Shown: one piece after another, positions 8,720-18,564 of the stretch
How the letters are laid out: the number at the start of each line of letters is the position of its first letter
Numbering within the stretch: the stretch's first letter is position 1
DNA from: Lachnospiraceae bacterium
GTDB taxonomy: Bacteria > Bacillota > Clostridia > Lachnospirales > Lachnospiraceae
Length of the DNA stretch: 64,000 nucleotides
Assembly: GCA_024699325.1 (NCBI GenBank)
Contig: JAILPS010000014.1
Span: forward strand, 18,043 to 82,042
Reading direction: 5' to 3'
The notes under the pieces: generated by a model
Database searches by the model: none
Told to the model about the DNA's origin: nothing
Seen by the model: only the letters and a program-made list of their open reading frames with translations
Program-made: the position numbers and the translations under genes

Positions 8720-9187
8720 ATGAACAAAGTGATTTTAGTAGGCAGACTTACAAGAGACCCAAATGTAACTTATACACAGGGCGATAACGCTATGGCAGTT
8801 GCAAGATTTACAGTTGCAGTTGACAGAAGAGTAAGACGCGATGCTAATAACGGCGAGCCGACAGCAGATTTTATCGGTTGTGTAGCCTTTGCAAGACAGG
8901 GTGAGTTCGCTGAGAAGTATCTTCATCAGGGAACCAAGGTAGTTTTAGAAGGTCGCATTCAGACCGGAAGCTACACAAATAAGGACGGACAGCGCGTGTA
9001 CACAACAGACGTTGTGGCTGAGAACATTGAGTTCGCAGAGAGCAAGGCAGCTGCCGCTAACAATGGTGGATATGGAAACGGCGGTGGCTATCAGCAGCCG
9101 TCTAGACCAAACCCTGAGAACGCCTCTACAGACGGATTTATGAATATTCCGGACGGTGTTGAGGACGAGGGATTACCGTTTAATTAG
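8720..9187 (+). CDS. ssb: Single-stranded DNA-binding protein
   Basis: About 155 residues. An OB-fold covers residues 1-105 (MNKVILVGRLTRDP at the start, then FIGCVAF). A Gly/Asn/Gln-rich linker and an acidic tip, DEGLPFN, follow; this tip docks replication and repair partners. The start is taken at ATG8720 because GGAG at 8710-8713 is correctly spaced; an upstream TTG at 8708 overlaps that site, and ATG8717 is also possible. It lies between rpsF and rpsR. Confidence 0.96.
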   Translation: MNKVILVGRLTRDPNVTYTQGDNAMAVARFTVAVDRRVRRDANNGEPTADFIGCVAFARQGEFAEKYLHQGTKVVLEGRIQTGSYTNKDGQRVYTTDVVAENIEFAESKAAAANNGGYGNGGGYQQPSRPNPENASTDGFMNIPDGVEDEGLPFN

Positions 9188-9229
9188 GGTATATGATACA
9201 CCGCTTGGTGTGTCAGGAAGGAGGACGTA

Positions 9230-9493
9230 ATGGCTTTTAATAAGACCGATAAGGCAGATAATTTCAAGTTTAAGAGAAATAATATGCGCAGAAAGAAGAA
9301 GGTTTGTGTTTTCTGTGGCGCAGATAACGTTATTGATTATAAGGATGCAGCTAAGTTAAAGAGATATATCTCAGAGAGAGGTAAGATCCTTCCTAGAAGA
9401 ATCACCGGAACATGCGCTAAGCATCAGAGAGCTCTTACACTTGCAATCAAGAGAGCAAGACACGTTGCAATCTTACCATTCACAGTAGAGTAA
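9230..9493 (+). CDS. rpsR: 30S ribosomal protein S18 (zinc-type)
   Basis: An 87-residue S18 with the conserved [20 protein letters not shown] core. It retains CVFC near the N-terminus and CAKH near residue 63, so it is the zinc-binding (C+) form. Organisms with this form sometimes keep a second zinc-free copy under Zur control; none is in the window. GGAGG precedes the start, and a strong terminator ends the operon. Confidence 0.96.
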   Translation: MAFNKTDKADNFKFKRNNMRRKKKVCVFCGADNVIDYKDAAKLKRYISERGKILPRRITGTCAKHQRALTLAIKRARHVAILPFTVE

Positions 9494-9504
9494 TTGCAGA
9501 TTTT

Positions 9505-9537
9505 AAGACTCAGGGAATATTCCCTGGGTCTTTTTTT
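9505..9537 (+). terminator. Terminator of rpsF-ssb-rpsR
   Basis: AAGACTCAGGGA pairs with TCCCTGGGTCTT around ATAT, then a run of seven T. Confidence 0.92.
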
Positions 9538-9568
9538 GTGCTTTTTTGCAATATTTCTAAAAAAACTA

Positions 9569-9597
9569 TTTACAAATCACGACAAGTGTACTATTAT
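9569..9597 (+). promoter_or_regulatory. Promoter of the ABC/FtsX fusion pair
   Basis: TTTACA (9569-9574), 17 bp, TATTAT (9592-9597). The -10 lies inside a perfect inverted repeat. Confidence 0.7.
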
Positions 9598-9607
9598 GCA
9601 TAGTACA
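9587..9607 (+). promoter_or_regulatory. Operator over the -10: TGTACTA-N7-TAGTACA
   Basis: TGTACTA (9587-9593) and TAGTACA (9601-9607) form a 21-bp inverted repeat covering the -10 hexamer, so a bound protein would block RNA polymerase. The same arms and spacing occur at 49958-49978 before another ABC operon. The form resembles operators of YtrA-type GntR repressors, which usually control ABC transporters; the regulator is not in the window. Confidence 0.65.
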
Positions 9608-9632
9608 GATTTCAAATCAGAGGGAGAAGAAT

Positions 9633-11879
9633 ATGGCTTTACTGCAATTAAAGGACATAGGCAAAATCTATGTCTCAGATAGTACAGTTGCTGTGGGAAT
9701 ACGAGGTGTCAATCTGAGCTTTGACAGGGGGGAGTTTGTGGCCATAACAGGTCAGTCGGGCTCAGGTAAGTCAACCCTGTTAAACGTAATAAGCGGCATG
9801 GATTCCTATGAGGAGGGCGAGCTCTACATTGAGGGGGAGCAGACTTCACACTACACACAGGCTGACTGGGAGAAATACAGGGAGAAGTACATAAGTTTTA
9901 TTTTTCAGGAGTACAACATTATCGACAGCTTCACTGTTTTGGAAAATGTCGAGCTGTCCCTGATGCATATCACAAACCCGAAGCTCAGGCGCGAGAGGGC
10001 CATGGAGCTCATACGCCGTGTAGGGCTTGAAAATCACGCCCGCCATAAGGGCAGTCACCTCTCAGGAGGACAGAAACAGAGAACTGTAATCGCCAGGGCG
10101 CTGGCTAAGGACAGCCCCATAATCCTGGCGGACGAGCCAACAGGAAACCTGGATTCTGAGACCTCGAAGGAGATCATCGCTCTTTTGAAGGAGGTCTCTA
10201 AGGACAAGCTCCTCATCGTGGTCACACATAATTTTGATGAGGTGGCAGAGCATGCCACCAGAGAGATAAGAGTGTTTGACCACGCTGTGGCATCTGACAG
10301 GGAGATTGTAACGAAAAACGCGGCGGAGGGCGAGATAGCTGACACGACTGACGCAAAACATAATACCGTTAGGAACAGCTTAGCCCTGGGACTTATTATG
10401 TTTAAGTCGAAGCCACGCCTATCGCTATTTATGTGTGTTCTAGTGCTTCTCGCTGGAGCGGGCCTGTTTATGTTGTTTGGAAGCTTCTGGGAAGAAATCA
10501 AGCCGATTATTTATGATCAGCATTATATGTTTGCGAAGAATCCAGGACGTGTCATAATAGTCAAAAACGATGGAAGCGTCATGACAGATGAGGAATTAAG
10601 CGAGGTTGCGTTAAAAACAGGCGCTGTTGACACCGTGCGTATTGATTACGCTATGGATTTGTTTATGGATGATTACTATTGGGAGAATTTTACCCAGAAT
10701 TACGCCGAGATAAATTACCTAAATGAGAGAATTACTCTTAATGTGCGCTATGACCTCGACAATGTTAAGCCGGATGTGGGAAGACTTCCACAGCAGAAAG
10801 ACGAGGTGCTAATAAGAGTTCCATATTATATGAGAAGCGTTTTTGGAACCGACACTGTCAAGATTCCTGAAACCACCTACGATCGTGTCATAAAACTAAA
10901 AATTGTCGGTGTTGACTATTACTACGATAAGGATGCTAAGGGGGCATTTTATATGACCAAGGAGGGCCTTTTAGAGTTTTCCAGCTTAGTATTGAATATG
11001 AAGTATGGACGAACTGATAATATTTCAGGACTGTATGCAGCTAGCGATGAAACTGAGTATTTTTCTTATTATGCGGTTATAGCGGAGGGCATCCCTGTTA
11101 TAGGTGATGAAAATGTGGCTTCGAACCGACCTGTATTCTACACAGGAGAGGATGCTGCAGTGCCTGAAAAACTTACCATATGTGGATATTCAGATAGTAA
11201 GTCAGATGAGAGTGGAGCTCCCTTAAAAGAATGGACTGGCGTAACTATAGATATGGATGACTGTGATGTGGTGTACGGCGGCACCAAGTCTCTTCATGTA
11301 AATGCAGACCTGGTATCAGAGTGGGTTGAGGAGCGCCTACATTTGACATATCGCCAGGCATCGCTGTTCTATTCCTCAGATGCCAAGGCTAAGAAACAGA
11401 TAGATGTGCTTCAGGATATGGGCTATATGGCAGCTCTCTCCAGCGATGTCTATAAGGTCAATAATCAGTTTGAGATAATAGAGATATTGATTATGGGCGT
11501 AGTATATGGCATAATGTGGGCTTTTATTTTGACATTTATAGCGCTGTTTTTACAGATCTGTACCAAAAAAAGTATGGACGCGTTTAAGCCTGATATTGCC
11601 ATAATGCGTTCCATGGGCATAAGAGTCACAGAGATTAAGGCAGCTATTCGCATCCGCATGATTATGTGCATGCTTCCGGCAGTGATAATCATTCCGATTG
11701 CGGCTACCATACTGTACAGGACTGAATGGGGCGGCAAGAATCTGTCATATGCCAGACTTCCTGAATATATAATTATTTACATTCTTCTGTTTGTGATTGT
11801 GAATAAAGTATCCAAGATACATGTGAAGAGACTGTTTTCGGAGAATGTGCGCAAAGCTTTGAAGGGAGGGGAGGAATAG
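9633..11879 (+). CDS. ABC transporter ATPase-FtsX permease fusion, first subunit
   Basis: A 748-residue protein with an N-terminal MacB/LolD-type ATPase (residues 1-225): Walker A GQSGSGKST near 40-48, signature LSGGQKQR and Walker B IILADEPTGNL. A transmembrane helix follows near 265-285, then a large extracytoplasmic domain (about 290-600), then three C-terminal helices of the FtsX permease type. It lies 2 bp before a second protein of the same layout, so the two likely form a heterodimer. Such systems commonly expel or sense peptide antibiotics or lipoproteins; the substrate is not shown. GAGGGAG precedes ATG9633. No two-component system is adjacent, and control is more likely through the promoter operator. 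Confidence 0.88.
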   Translation: MALLQLKDIGKIYVSDSTVAVGIRGVNLSFDRGEFVAITGQSGSGKSTLLNVISGMDSYEEGELYIEGEQTSHYTQADWEKYREKYISFIFQEYNIIDSFTVLENVELSLMHITNPKLRRERAMELIRRVGLENHARHKGSHLSGGQKQRTVIARALAKDSPIILADEPTGNLDSETSKEIIALLKEVSKDKLLIVVTHNFDEVAEHATREIRVFDHAVASDREIVTKNAAEGEIADTTDAKHNTVRNSLALGLIMFKSKPRLSLFMCVLVLLAGAGLFMLFGSFWEEIKPIIYDQHYMFAKNPGRVIIVKNDGSVMTDEELSEVALKTGAVDTVRIDYAMDLFMDDYYWENFTQNYAEINYLNERITLNVRYDLDNVKPDVGRLPQQKDEVLIRVPYYMRSVFGTDTVKIPETTYDRVIKLKIVGVDYYYDKDAKGAFYMTKEGLLEFSSLVLNMKYGRTDNISGLYAASDETEYFSYYAVIAEGIPVIGDENVASNRPVFYTGEDAAVPEKLTICGYSDSKSDESGAPLKEWTGVTIDMDDCDVVYGGTKSLHVNADLVSEWVEERLHLTYRQASLFYSSDAKAKKQIDVLQDMGYMAALSSDVYKVNNQFEIIEILIMGVVYGIMWAFILTFIALFLQICTKKSMDAFKPDIAIMRSMGIRVTEIKAAIRIRMIMCMLPAVIIIPIAATILYRTEWGGKNLSYARLPEYIIIYILLFVIVNKVSKIHVKRLFSENVRKALKGGEE

Positions 11880-11881
11880 AT

Positions 11882-14293
11882 ATGATAAGTCTAAAGAATG
11901 TCGATAAATATTTCTTTAAGGGCAGACAGAACGAGATTCATGTCATAGACGATATTTCCCTTGAGCTTCCTGATAAGGGCATAGTGGCACTGTTTGGACA
12001 CAGCGGATGTGGCAAAACCACGCTGTTAAACACGATAGGCGGTCTGGATAATATCGGCAGTGGAAGCATAGAGATTGACGGCCAGAACATTAAGAAAAAC
12101 ACGGATGAGCTCAGAAATCGCTATATAGGTTATATTTTTCAGAATTATAACCTAAACCTTAAGGTGTCAAACTATGAAAATGTTGCTGAGAGCCTAAGGC
12201 TTTTGGGCATGGAGGATGAGGCTGAGATTGAGAAACGCGTCTATGCGGCACTTAAAAACGTCGGCATGGACAAATTCGCCCAGAGAATGCCTGACACGCT
12301 CTCAGGCGGTCAGAAGCAGAGAATTGCCATCGCCAGAGCGATAGTTAAAAACCCTGCAATAGTTTTAGCTGACGAGCCCACAGGTAACCTCGACGAGGCC
12401 AACACCATCGCTATTATGAACCTTCTAAAAAGCATTTCGAAGGAACATCTGGTGCTTCTCGTCACCCACGAGGCGAACCTGGTAGACTATTACTGCGACA
12501 GGGTTATAGGGCTTAAGGACGGTCATATTACAGAGATCAGGGATAATTCCGATGCCAATGGCTATGTCGCCAAAGACAAAAATGTGGTCTATTTAGGGGA
12601 CTATGAGAAGAGCGAGACCACTCTTGGACATGTGAAACTGACGCGTTACGGTGATGATATGCCTGAGGATATCTCTGTTAAGATTGTTAACAGAAATGGT
12701 TCCATCCTTTTACTGTGCAATTCGCCCAAGGTTAAAGTTTTGGACGATAGCAGTGAGATTACATTCAGAGAAGGAACATATAGCGACGAAGAGCGAAGAG
12801 CGGAGCAGCAGAGCGCAGTAAACATGGAGGAGCTTCCACCTGTGGAGGGCAAGCGCTTCGGAACACTGTTCCACTGGAAGAATTCTCTCCGCGAAAGTGT
12901 GGAGCAGCTTAGAGCGGTCCAAACCAAAAATAATAAAACATTAAAGCGCGTTATGCAGTTTTTTACGATTATTATTGTCATGTTAATTGCAGTTTTGTGC
13001 AGGAACCTTAAAGATTACATGGATAAGATGGATACCATTGACAAAAATGTGTTTTTGGTTTCAGGCAGTATTGATAATCTTAAAGACATTTTCTCGCAGG
13101 AAGCTGAAACTGTGGGCAGAATAGATGGTATTGCAAGTGATATGGGAAGAGCGTTGGAAGTTGATGCGGATCTGTTTGAGTCATATTCATATTATGATGG
13201 ATATGGTGGCAGCGTAGTGTCGGCAAGTGGCGCTACTCTTAATCATAAGCTGGCAGAAGGTAAAAGAGTTGTTTACGGCAGAGGTCTTGACAATATCGCA
13301 AGTGACGAGGTGCTTATCAGCACCTTTATTGCCGAAAAAATGGTGGAGAACTCTAAGATAGGCTGCATAAGCGAGGTGTCTGATCTGTTGGGACTTAGCA
13401 TTCAGAGTCAGAGGATAGTTGGAATTGTTGAGTCTGATGAACCGGAGGTTTATTTTAGCAACAATTACTTATATTCATCTTTGCTTTCACATACACTAGA
13501 TAGTAATTGTGATTCATCATACGATGTGGCCGATGGAGAGGTGAGACTGTATGTTAGTCCTGGAAATGAATACTGTGATAAAAAACCAGGAGACAGCATA
13601 ACGATTGGAGATAGAACCTTCAAGGTGTGTGATGTGCGAGATGTTCCGTTAGATATAGAAGGTGATGCTTATTATGAGCTTAAGCTTATCTTTTCGGAGA
13701 ATGATATGTATAGTCTGTTTGGGGAGAGCATTCCAGGCTACTTTGAAAACTATGAGACTTATATAACCTTCCAGGTTCACAGTCAGGATATAGCGGCTAC
13801 ACAGGCATTTTTGAATAGAACAGTTGGAACTAAGTCATCTGTGAGTATCGAGAGCCCTGAAAAAAGATCTGATGAAATCGCGGGCGAGGCGCTGGATTCG
13901 CTGGTAAATATCGGCTTAGTGGTGTTAGTGTTTGTGCTCTTTTTGGCCTTATCCATGTACATGGTTATGAGAAGCTCTGTAATGTCACGAATCAAGGAGA
14001 TTGGTGTGTACCGCTCTATTGGAGTTACTAAGAAGAATCTATATTTCAAGTTTATGGTTGAGGGTTTAGCGATGGCAACATTATACATCCTGCCAACATT
14101 TCTGGTGTTTGTGGGAGTAATCTATTGGATTAACAACTACTCGGGCATCCAGATGCAGATATTCTTACCGTGGTATATTGGCATACCGACGCTGCTGTTT
14201 ATGTATGGTACGGCGGTTGTATGTTCCATTCTTCCTGCATCAGGTGTACTTATCAAAACCCCAGCCCAGATTATGGCAAAATACGATGTTTAA
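11882..14293 (+). CDS. ABC transporter ATPase-FtsX permease fusion, second subunit
   Basis: An 803-residue partner of the preceding gene. The ATPase domain has Walker A GHSGCGKTT (about 39-47), signature LSGGQKQR and Walker B IVLADEPTGNL. A linker of about 130 residues leads to a helix near 355-380, an extracytoplasmic region and a C-terminal FtsX module with three helices, including the typical SRIKEIGVYRSIG loop. The start is 2 bp after the previous stop, consistent with stoichiometric coexpression. Both subunits keep complete ATPase motifs, so two active sites are expected. Confidence 0.88.
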   Translation: MISLKNVDKYFFKGRQNEIHVIDDISLELPDKGIVALFGHSGCGKTTLLNTIGGLDNIGSGSIEIDGQNIKKNTDELRNRYIGYIFQNYNLNLKVSNYENVAESLRLLGMEDEAEIEKRVYAALKNVGMDKFAQRMPDTLSGGQKQRIAIARAIVKNPAIVLADEPTGNLDEANTIAIMNLLKSISKEHLVLLVTHEANLVDYYCDRVIGLKDGHITEIRDNSDANGYVAKDKNVVYLGDYEKSETTLGHVKLTRYGDDMPEDISVKIVNRNGSILLLCNSPKVKVLDDSSEITFREGTYSDEERRAEQQSAVNMEELPPVEGKRFGTLFHWKNSLRESVEQLRAVQTKNNKTLKRVMQFFTIIIVMLIAVLCRNLKDYMDKMDTIDKNVFLVSGSIDNLKDIFSQEAETVGRIDGIASDMGRALEVDADLFESYSYYDGYGGSVVSASGATLNHKLAEGKRVVYGRGLDNIASDEVLISTFIAEKMVENSKIGCISEVSDLLGLSIQSQRIVGIVESDEPEVYFSNNYLYSSLLSHTLDSNCDSSYDVADGEVRLYVSPGNEYCDKKPGDSITIGDRTFKVCDVRDVPLDIEGDAYYELKLIFSENDMYSLFGESIPGYFENYETYITFQVHSQDIAATQAFLNRTVGTKSSVSIESPEKRSDEIAGEALDSLVNIGLVVLVFVLFLALSMYMVMRSSVMSRIKEIGVYRSIGVTKKNLYFKFMVEGLAMATLYILPTFLVFVGVIYWINNYSGIQMQIFLPWYIGIPTLLFMYGTAVVCSILPASGVLIKTPAQIMAKYDV

Positions 14294-14302
14294 CTTACAA
14301 GG

Positions 14303-14328
14303 AGGTGTCGCTTCGGCGGCACCTTTTG
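14303..14328 (+). terminator. Terminator of the ABC/FtsX pair
   Basis: GGTGTCGC and GCGGCACC form an 8-bp stem closed by a TTCG tetraloop, followed by TTTT. Confidence 0.9.
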
Positions 14329-14338
14329 TTATAAATGC

Positions 14339-14367
14339 TTTTCAAATGCTTTTAGTTGTGGTACAAT
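14339..14367 (+). promoter_or_regulatory. Probable promoter of gdpP-rplI-dnaB
   Basis: TACAAT (14362-14367) with an extended TGG; the -35 is a weak TTTTCA at 17 bp. Confidence 0.5.
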
Positions 14368-14419
14368 AAATCTATCTTTTGGCTGGTTTTAAGAGACTTC
14401 GTTGAAGGGAGAGATAGAT

Positions 14420-16459
14420 TTGAATAAGCATATTTTAAAGCCCACATTCAGAACATATCTAAGATGGCCCATATGGATGAGCATTTTCCTAGTTGCCATG
14501 CTCATTCCACTTTTTGTGCTGGATATTGTTGCAGGCTGTGTGGCCAGCGGATTCGTGTTGATATATCTAATCTTTGCGCTGTATTATTACAGGTATTACC
14601 GCGACCAGGTTGTCAATGATCTGGTGGATTTTGCCGCGAACTATGCCAGCATTCAGAAGGATCTTTTGAGGACCATGGATGTTCCGTATGGTCTTTGCAA
14701 CGAGAACGGTCAGATATTCTGGATGAACAACAGAATGAAGAACCTCTTCTCGGACGTGGATAAGTCAGGCAGCAATATTTTCCTGATATTTAACGGCATC
14801 ACACACACGTCCTTCCCGACTGAGGAGGATGAGGAAGTTACCACCAGGGTGGTATATAACAACGGCAATTACCGCCTGACTCTTAAGAAGATAGAGTTTG
14901 GCGATGCATTTGACGAGCTTGACGAGGAGTTTGTTTCTGATAATGACATGTACGCCATGTACATGTACGATGAGACAGAGATACTGACTGCGAGAAGGGA
15001 GTTAGAAAACAACAAGATTGTCGCAGGTCTCATATATATGGACAACTACGAGGAGGCTCTTGAGGATTTGGAGGACGTAAGAAAGTCGCTCCTCATAGCG
15101 CTGGTTGACCGTAAGATTACACAGTATTTTGCAAAATATGACTGCATACTTAAGAAGCTTGAGAAGGATAAGTATCTCTTCGTAATGGCTAACAAATACA
15201 TGGAGGATATAAGGGAGAAGAAGTTCTCCATCCTCGATGAGACCAAGTCTGTCAATATCGGCAATGACATGGCCATCACCATAAGCATAGGCGTCGGACT
15301 TAACGGCGATACATTTGCACAGAACTATGAATACGCCAGAATGGCGATGGATCTGGCACTTGGACGAGGCGGCGACCAGGTTGTTATCAAGGATCACAAT
15401 AAGGTTGAGTACTTCGGCGGCAAGAGTCACTCCATGGAGAAGAGCACCAGAGTGAAGGCGAGAGTGAAGGCTCACGCCCTCAGAGAGCTTATAGAGAGTA
15501 AGGACAAGGTCATCATCATGGGCCACCACCTAAGCGACGTGGACTGTATCGGAGCTGCGATTGGTGTGTACAGAGCGGCTACTATCTCCGGCAAGAAGGC
15601 ACATATCGTGCTCGACACCGTGATAGAATCCATCAAGCCTCTTATCGACAGATTTAACGAGAGCACGGACTATGCCGACGATCTGTTTATCAAGAGCGAT
15701 AAGGCTCTTGACCTTATGGATGACAGCACGATACTGTGCGTTGTGGACGTAAACCGCCCTGTTATGACAGAGTGCCCTGAGCTTCTCAAGAAGGCGAAGA
15801 ATGTGGTCATTCTTGACCACCACCGCCAGACCAACGAGAAGATTGAGAACGCTGTTCTGTCATATATCGAGCCATATGCGTCAAGCGCTGCGGAGATGGT
15901 TGCAGAGGTTCTTCAGTACTATGCCGACGATATCAAGCTCAAGAGCGTGGAGGCTGATGCCATGTATGCGGGCATCGTGGTGGACACGGATCATTTTAAG
16001 AGTAAGACAGGCATCAGAACATTTGAGGCTTCGGCATTCCTTCGAAGAAACGGAGCTGACGTCACACGTGTGCGCAAGATGTTCAGGGAGGATATGAACG
16101 ATTATAAGGTTCGCGCCACAGCCATCAACAACGCCAAGGTGTTTATGAACAATTTTGCCATAAGCGTGTGCGAGGGCGAAACCACTGAGAGTATCAATGT
16201 TGTTGCGGCCCAGACTGCCAACGAGCTTCTAAACATCAGAGGCGTTCAGGCGAGCTTTGTCTTGTGCGAGCTTGAGGGCAAGGTTTTTATAAGCGCCAGG
16301 TCCATCGACGAGGTGAATGTTCAGATTGTCATGGAGAAGTTAGGCGGAGGCGGCCACATGAGCATTGCCGGGGCACAGGTTAAGGACAAGAGCCTGAGAG
16401 AAGTCTACGAGCTTCTTGTCACCACTGTGGAGGATATGCGAACTACTGGCGCTATCTAG
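14420..16459 (+). CDS. gdpP: Cyclic-di-AMP phosphodiesterase GdpP
   Basis: A 679-residue membrane protein. Two N-terminal helices (about 15-55) lead to a PAS-like region, a degenerate GGDEF domain without the GGDEF signature, and a C-terminal DHH/DHHA1 phosphoesterase. Catalytic motifs seen are GHHLSDVD, VDVNR, ILDHHR, the VDTD motif and GGGGHMSIAG. The family hydrolyses c-di-AMP to pApA and so sets wall, potassium and beta-lactam responses. The start is taken as TTG14420 because GAAGGGAG lies just before it; a TTG at 14402 lies upstream of that site. The gdpP-rplI-dnaB order is conserved in Firmicutes. Confidence 0.93.
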   Translation: MNKHILKPTFRTYLRWPIWMSIFLVAMLIPLFVLDIVAGCVASGFVLIYLIFALYYYRYYRDQVVNDLVDFAANYASIQKDLLRTMDVPYGLCNENGQIFWMNNRMKNLFSDVDKSGSNIFLIFNGITHTSFPTEEDEEVTTRVVYNNGNYRLTLKKIEFGDAFDELDEEFVSDNDMYAMYMYDETEILTARRELENNKIVAGLIYMDNYEEALEDLEDVRKSLLIALVDRKITQYFAKYDCILKKLEKDKYLFVMANKYMEDIREKKFSILDETKSVNIGNDMAITISIGVGLNGDTFAQNYEYARMAMDLALGRGGDQVVIKDHNKVEYFGGKSHSMEKSTRVKARVKAHALRELIESKDKVIIMGHHLSDVDCIGAAIGVYRAATISGKKAHIVLDTVIESIKPLIDRFNESTDYADDLFIKSDKALDLMDDSTILCVVDVNRPVMTECPELLKKAKNVVILDHHRQTNEKIENAVLSYIEPYASSAAEMVAEVLQYYADDIKLKSVEADAMYAGIVVDTDHFKSKTGIRTFEASAFLRRNGADVTRVRKMFREDMNDYKVRATAINNAKVFMNNFAISVCEGETTESINVVAAQTANELLNIRGVQASFVLCELEGKVFISARSIDEVNVQIVMEKLGGGGHMSIAGAQVKDKSLREVYELLVTTVEDMRTTGAI

Positions 16460-16477
16460 TCAATATTTGGAGGAATT

Positions 16478-16924
16478 ATGGAAGTTATATTATTAGAGGA
16501 TGTGAAGGCCCTCGGCAAGAAGGGCGATAAGGTCAAGGTGAGCGATGGCTATGCGAGAAATGCTCTCCTTCCAAAGAAGCTTGCGGTGGAGGTTAACTCC
16601 AAGACGCTCAACGATTTGAAGGCTCAGAAGCTTCACGAGGAGAAGGAGGCCAGAGAGAGATTAGAGGCCGCACAGGAGCTTAAGACCAGGATCGAGGCTA
16701 AGCCTGTGACCGTAAGCGTTAAGACGGGAGAGGGCGGAAGAGTGTTTGGCTCTGTCTCAACGAAGGAGATCGCCACATCATTTAAGGCGCAGTTTGGTTT
16801 TGATATTGATAAGAAGAAGATGCAGCTTGATGAGCCAATCAGGAGTGTCGGAACTACAATCGTTCCCGTCAAGCTTCACAAGGATGTTACAGCTCAACTT
16901 ACAGTTAAGGTATTAGAGGGATAG
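16478..16924 (+). CDS. rplI: 50S ribosomal protein L9
   Basis: A 148-residue L9 with the N-terminal RNA-binding domain ([17 protein letters not shown], then [15 protein letters not shown]), a long connecting helix about 45-75 and a C-terminal domain. TTGGAGG precedes the start. It lies between gdpP and dnaB. Confidence 0.97.
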   Translation: MEVILLEDVKALGKKGDKVKVSDGYARNALLPKKLAVEVNSKTLNDLKAQKLHEEKEARERLEAAQELKTRIEAKPVTVSVKTGEGGRVFGSVSTKEIATSFKAQFGFDIDKKKMQLDEPIRSVGTTIVPVKLHKDVTAQLTVKVLEG

Positions 16925-16937
16925 ATTGGAGAGGGCT

Positions 16938-18290
16938 ATGGAAGAGCAGCTGATAAAAAGAATAATGCCTCACAGCGTCAGCGCTGAGCAGTCCGTCATC
17001 GGATCCATGCTCCTCGACAGGGAGGCGATAGCCTCGGCAGCGGAGATAATCAGCGCAGATGATTTTTATAATCAGCAGTATGCCGCCATGTTTGAGACCA
17101 TTTACGAGCTCTATAACGAAGGCAAGCCCGCAGATCCCGTGACACTTCAGGACAGGCTCCGCGAGAAGGATGTTCCGCCGGAGGTTGGAACAGTCGAGTT
17201 TATCAACGACTGTATCTCCATGGTGCCCACATCCCTTAACGTGAAGGAATATGCCACGATTGTGTACGAGAAGAGCGTTCTTAGGAAGCTCATCAGGGTC
17301 AGCGAGGACATAAGTAACACATGCTACCTGGGCAAGGAGAAGCTGGAGGCAATCCTTGGCAAGACCGAGAAGGATGTTTTTAACCTCCTGCAGACTAGAA
17401 ACAGCGGGGAGTTTACGCCTATCGCGGATGTGGTTGCCAACGTAATCGACAACATGGACAGGGCCTCAAGAAGCACCAGCTCAGTCACAGGTCTCGCCAC
17501 AGGCTTCACAGAGCTTGACAACAAGACCAGCGGTCTGCAGAAGTCAGACCTGATACTTATAGCTGCCAGACCTTCCATGGGAAAGACAGCATTTGTGCTT
17601 AATCTTGCACACCATATAGCGGTTAAGAATAAGCACACAGTAGCCATATTCTCCCTCGAGATGAACAAGGAACAGCTCGTAAACCGAGTCCTGTCCATGC
17701 ATTCGGGAGTGGAGAGTACGAAGCTTAGAAATGGTGACCTGACCTCCAACGAGTGGGCGGACGTCATCCAGGGCGCGGGAGATATTTCAGAATCCAGCAT
17801 CATTATCGATGACACCTCGGGCATTTCCATCAACGAGCTTCGAAGTAAATGTAGAAAACTTAAGCTTGAGAGGAATCTCGAGCTTATCATGATCGATTAC
17901 CTGCAGCTCATGAGCGGCAGCGGCAAGTCCGACAGCCGTCAGCAGGAAATCTCGGAGATTTCAAGATCTCTCAAGTCACTTGCGAGAGAGCTTAACGTCC
18001 CCGTTATTGCACTGTCACAGCTCTCGAGAGCGGTTGAGGCCAGAACTGACCACAGACCTATTCTCTCAGACCTTCGTGAGTCCGGAGCCATCGAGCAGGA
18101 TGCCGATATCGTAATGCTTCTCTACAGAGATGACTATTACAATAAGGACACGGACAAGAAGAACGTGGCCGAGGTAATTATAGCCAAGCAGAGAAACGGC
18201 CCTATAGGAACCGTAGAGCTTGCCTGGATCCCTGACAAGACCAAGTTTGCAAACCTTGAGCCTGCGGGAAGACATAACAATCAGAATTGA
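16938..18290 (+). CDS. dnaB: Replicative DNA helicase DnaB
   Basis: About 450 residues. The N-terminal primase-interaction domain (PHSVSAEQSVIGSMLLD) is followed by a RecA-like helicase with Walker A ARPSMGKTAF, Walker B LIMIDYLQLM and the SRSLKSLARELNVPVIALSQ region (motif H4). It is the hexameric fork helicase. ATG16938 is chosen over a TTG at 16926 because the latter lies inside the GGAGAGG ribosome site. No intein is present, and the length is normal. Confidence 0.96.
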   Translation: MEEQLIKRIMPHSVSAEQSVIGSMLLDREAIASAAEIISADDFYNQQYAAMFETIYELYNEGKPADPVTLQDRLREKDVPPEVGTVEFINDCISMVPTSLNVKEYATIVYEKSVLRKLIRVSEDISNTCYLGKEKLEAILGKTEKDVFNLLQTRNSGEFTPIADVVANVIDNMDRASRSTSSVTGLATGFTELDNKTSGLQKSDLILIAARPSMGKTAFVLNLAHHIAVKNKHTVAIFSLEMNKEQLVNRVLSMHSGVESTKLRNGDLTSNEWADVIQGAGDISESSIIIDDTSGISINELRSKCRKLKLERNLELIMIDYLQLMSGSGKSDSRQQEISEISRSLKSLARELNVPVIALSQLSRAVEARTDHRPILSDLRESGAIEQDADIVMLLYRDDYYNKDTDKKNVAEVIIAKQRNGPIGTVELAWIPDKTKFANLEPAGRHNNQN

Positions 18291-18303
18291 CATTAATACA
18301 AAA

Positions 18304-18333
18304 CGCCCCGGGAGTGTGTGGACTCCCGGGGCG
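18304..18333. terminator. Bidirectional terminator between dnaB and the ferredoxin gene
   Basis: CGCCCCGGGAGT pairs with ACTCCCGGGGCG around GTGTGG. Confidence 0.8.
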
Positions 18334-18356
18334 CTGTTTAGTTATTCTGTTTTAAA

Positions 18357-18530
18357 TCAGTCCTTAGGTGAGATTGCGCCTACAGGGCAACCACCCTCGC
18401 AAGCTCCGCAATCGATGCAGCTGTCCTCGTCGATTACATACTGTGTGTCGCCCATAGAGATAGCGCCAACAGGGCATGTGCTCTCGCAAGAACCACAAGA
18501 GATACAGGTGTCGTTGATAAAACGTGCCAT
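18357..18530 (-). CDS. 2[4Fe-4S] ferredoxin
   Basis: A 57-residue clostridial-type ferredoxin, MARFINDTCISCGSCESTCP at its start, with two CxxCxxCxxxCP clusters (Cys9-12-15-19 and Cys38-41-44-48) and an internal duplication. It carries low-potential electrons in fermentative metabolism. AAGGAGG lies before the start at 18530. It lies directly downstream of pflA, so it could supply the electron that reduces the activase iron-sulfur cluster; that link is inference. Confidence 0.95.
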   Translation of the reverse strand: MARFINDTCISCGSCESTCPVGAISMGDTQYVIDEDSCIDCGACEGGCPVGAISPKD

Positions 18531-18564
18531 AACTAAATCCTCCTTAGATATTAAAATTACGTAG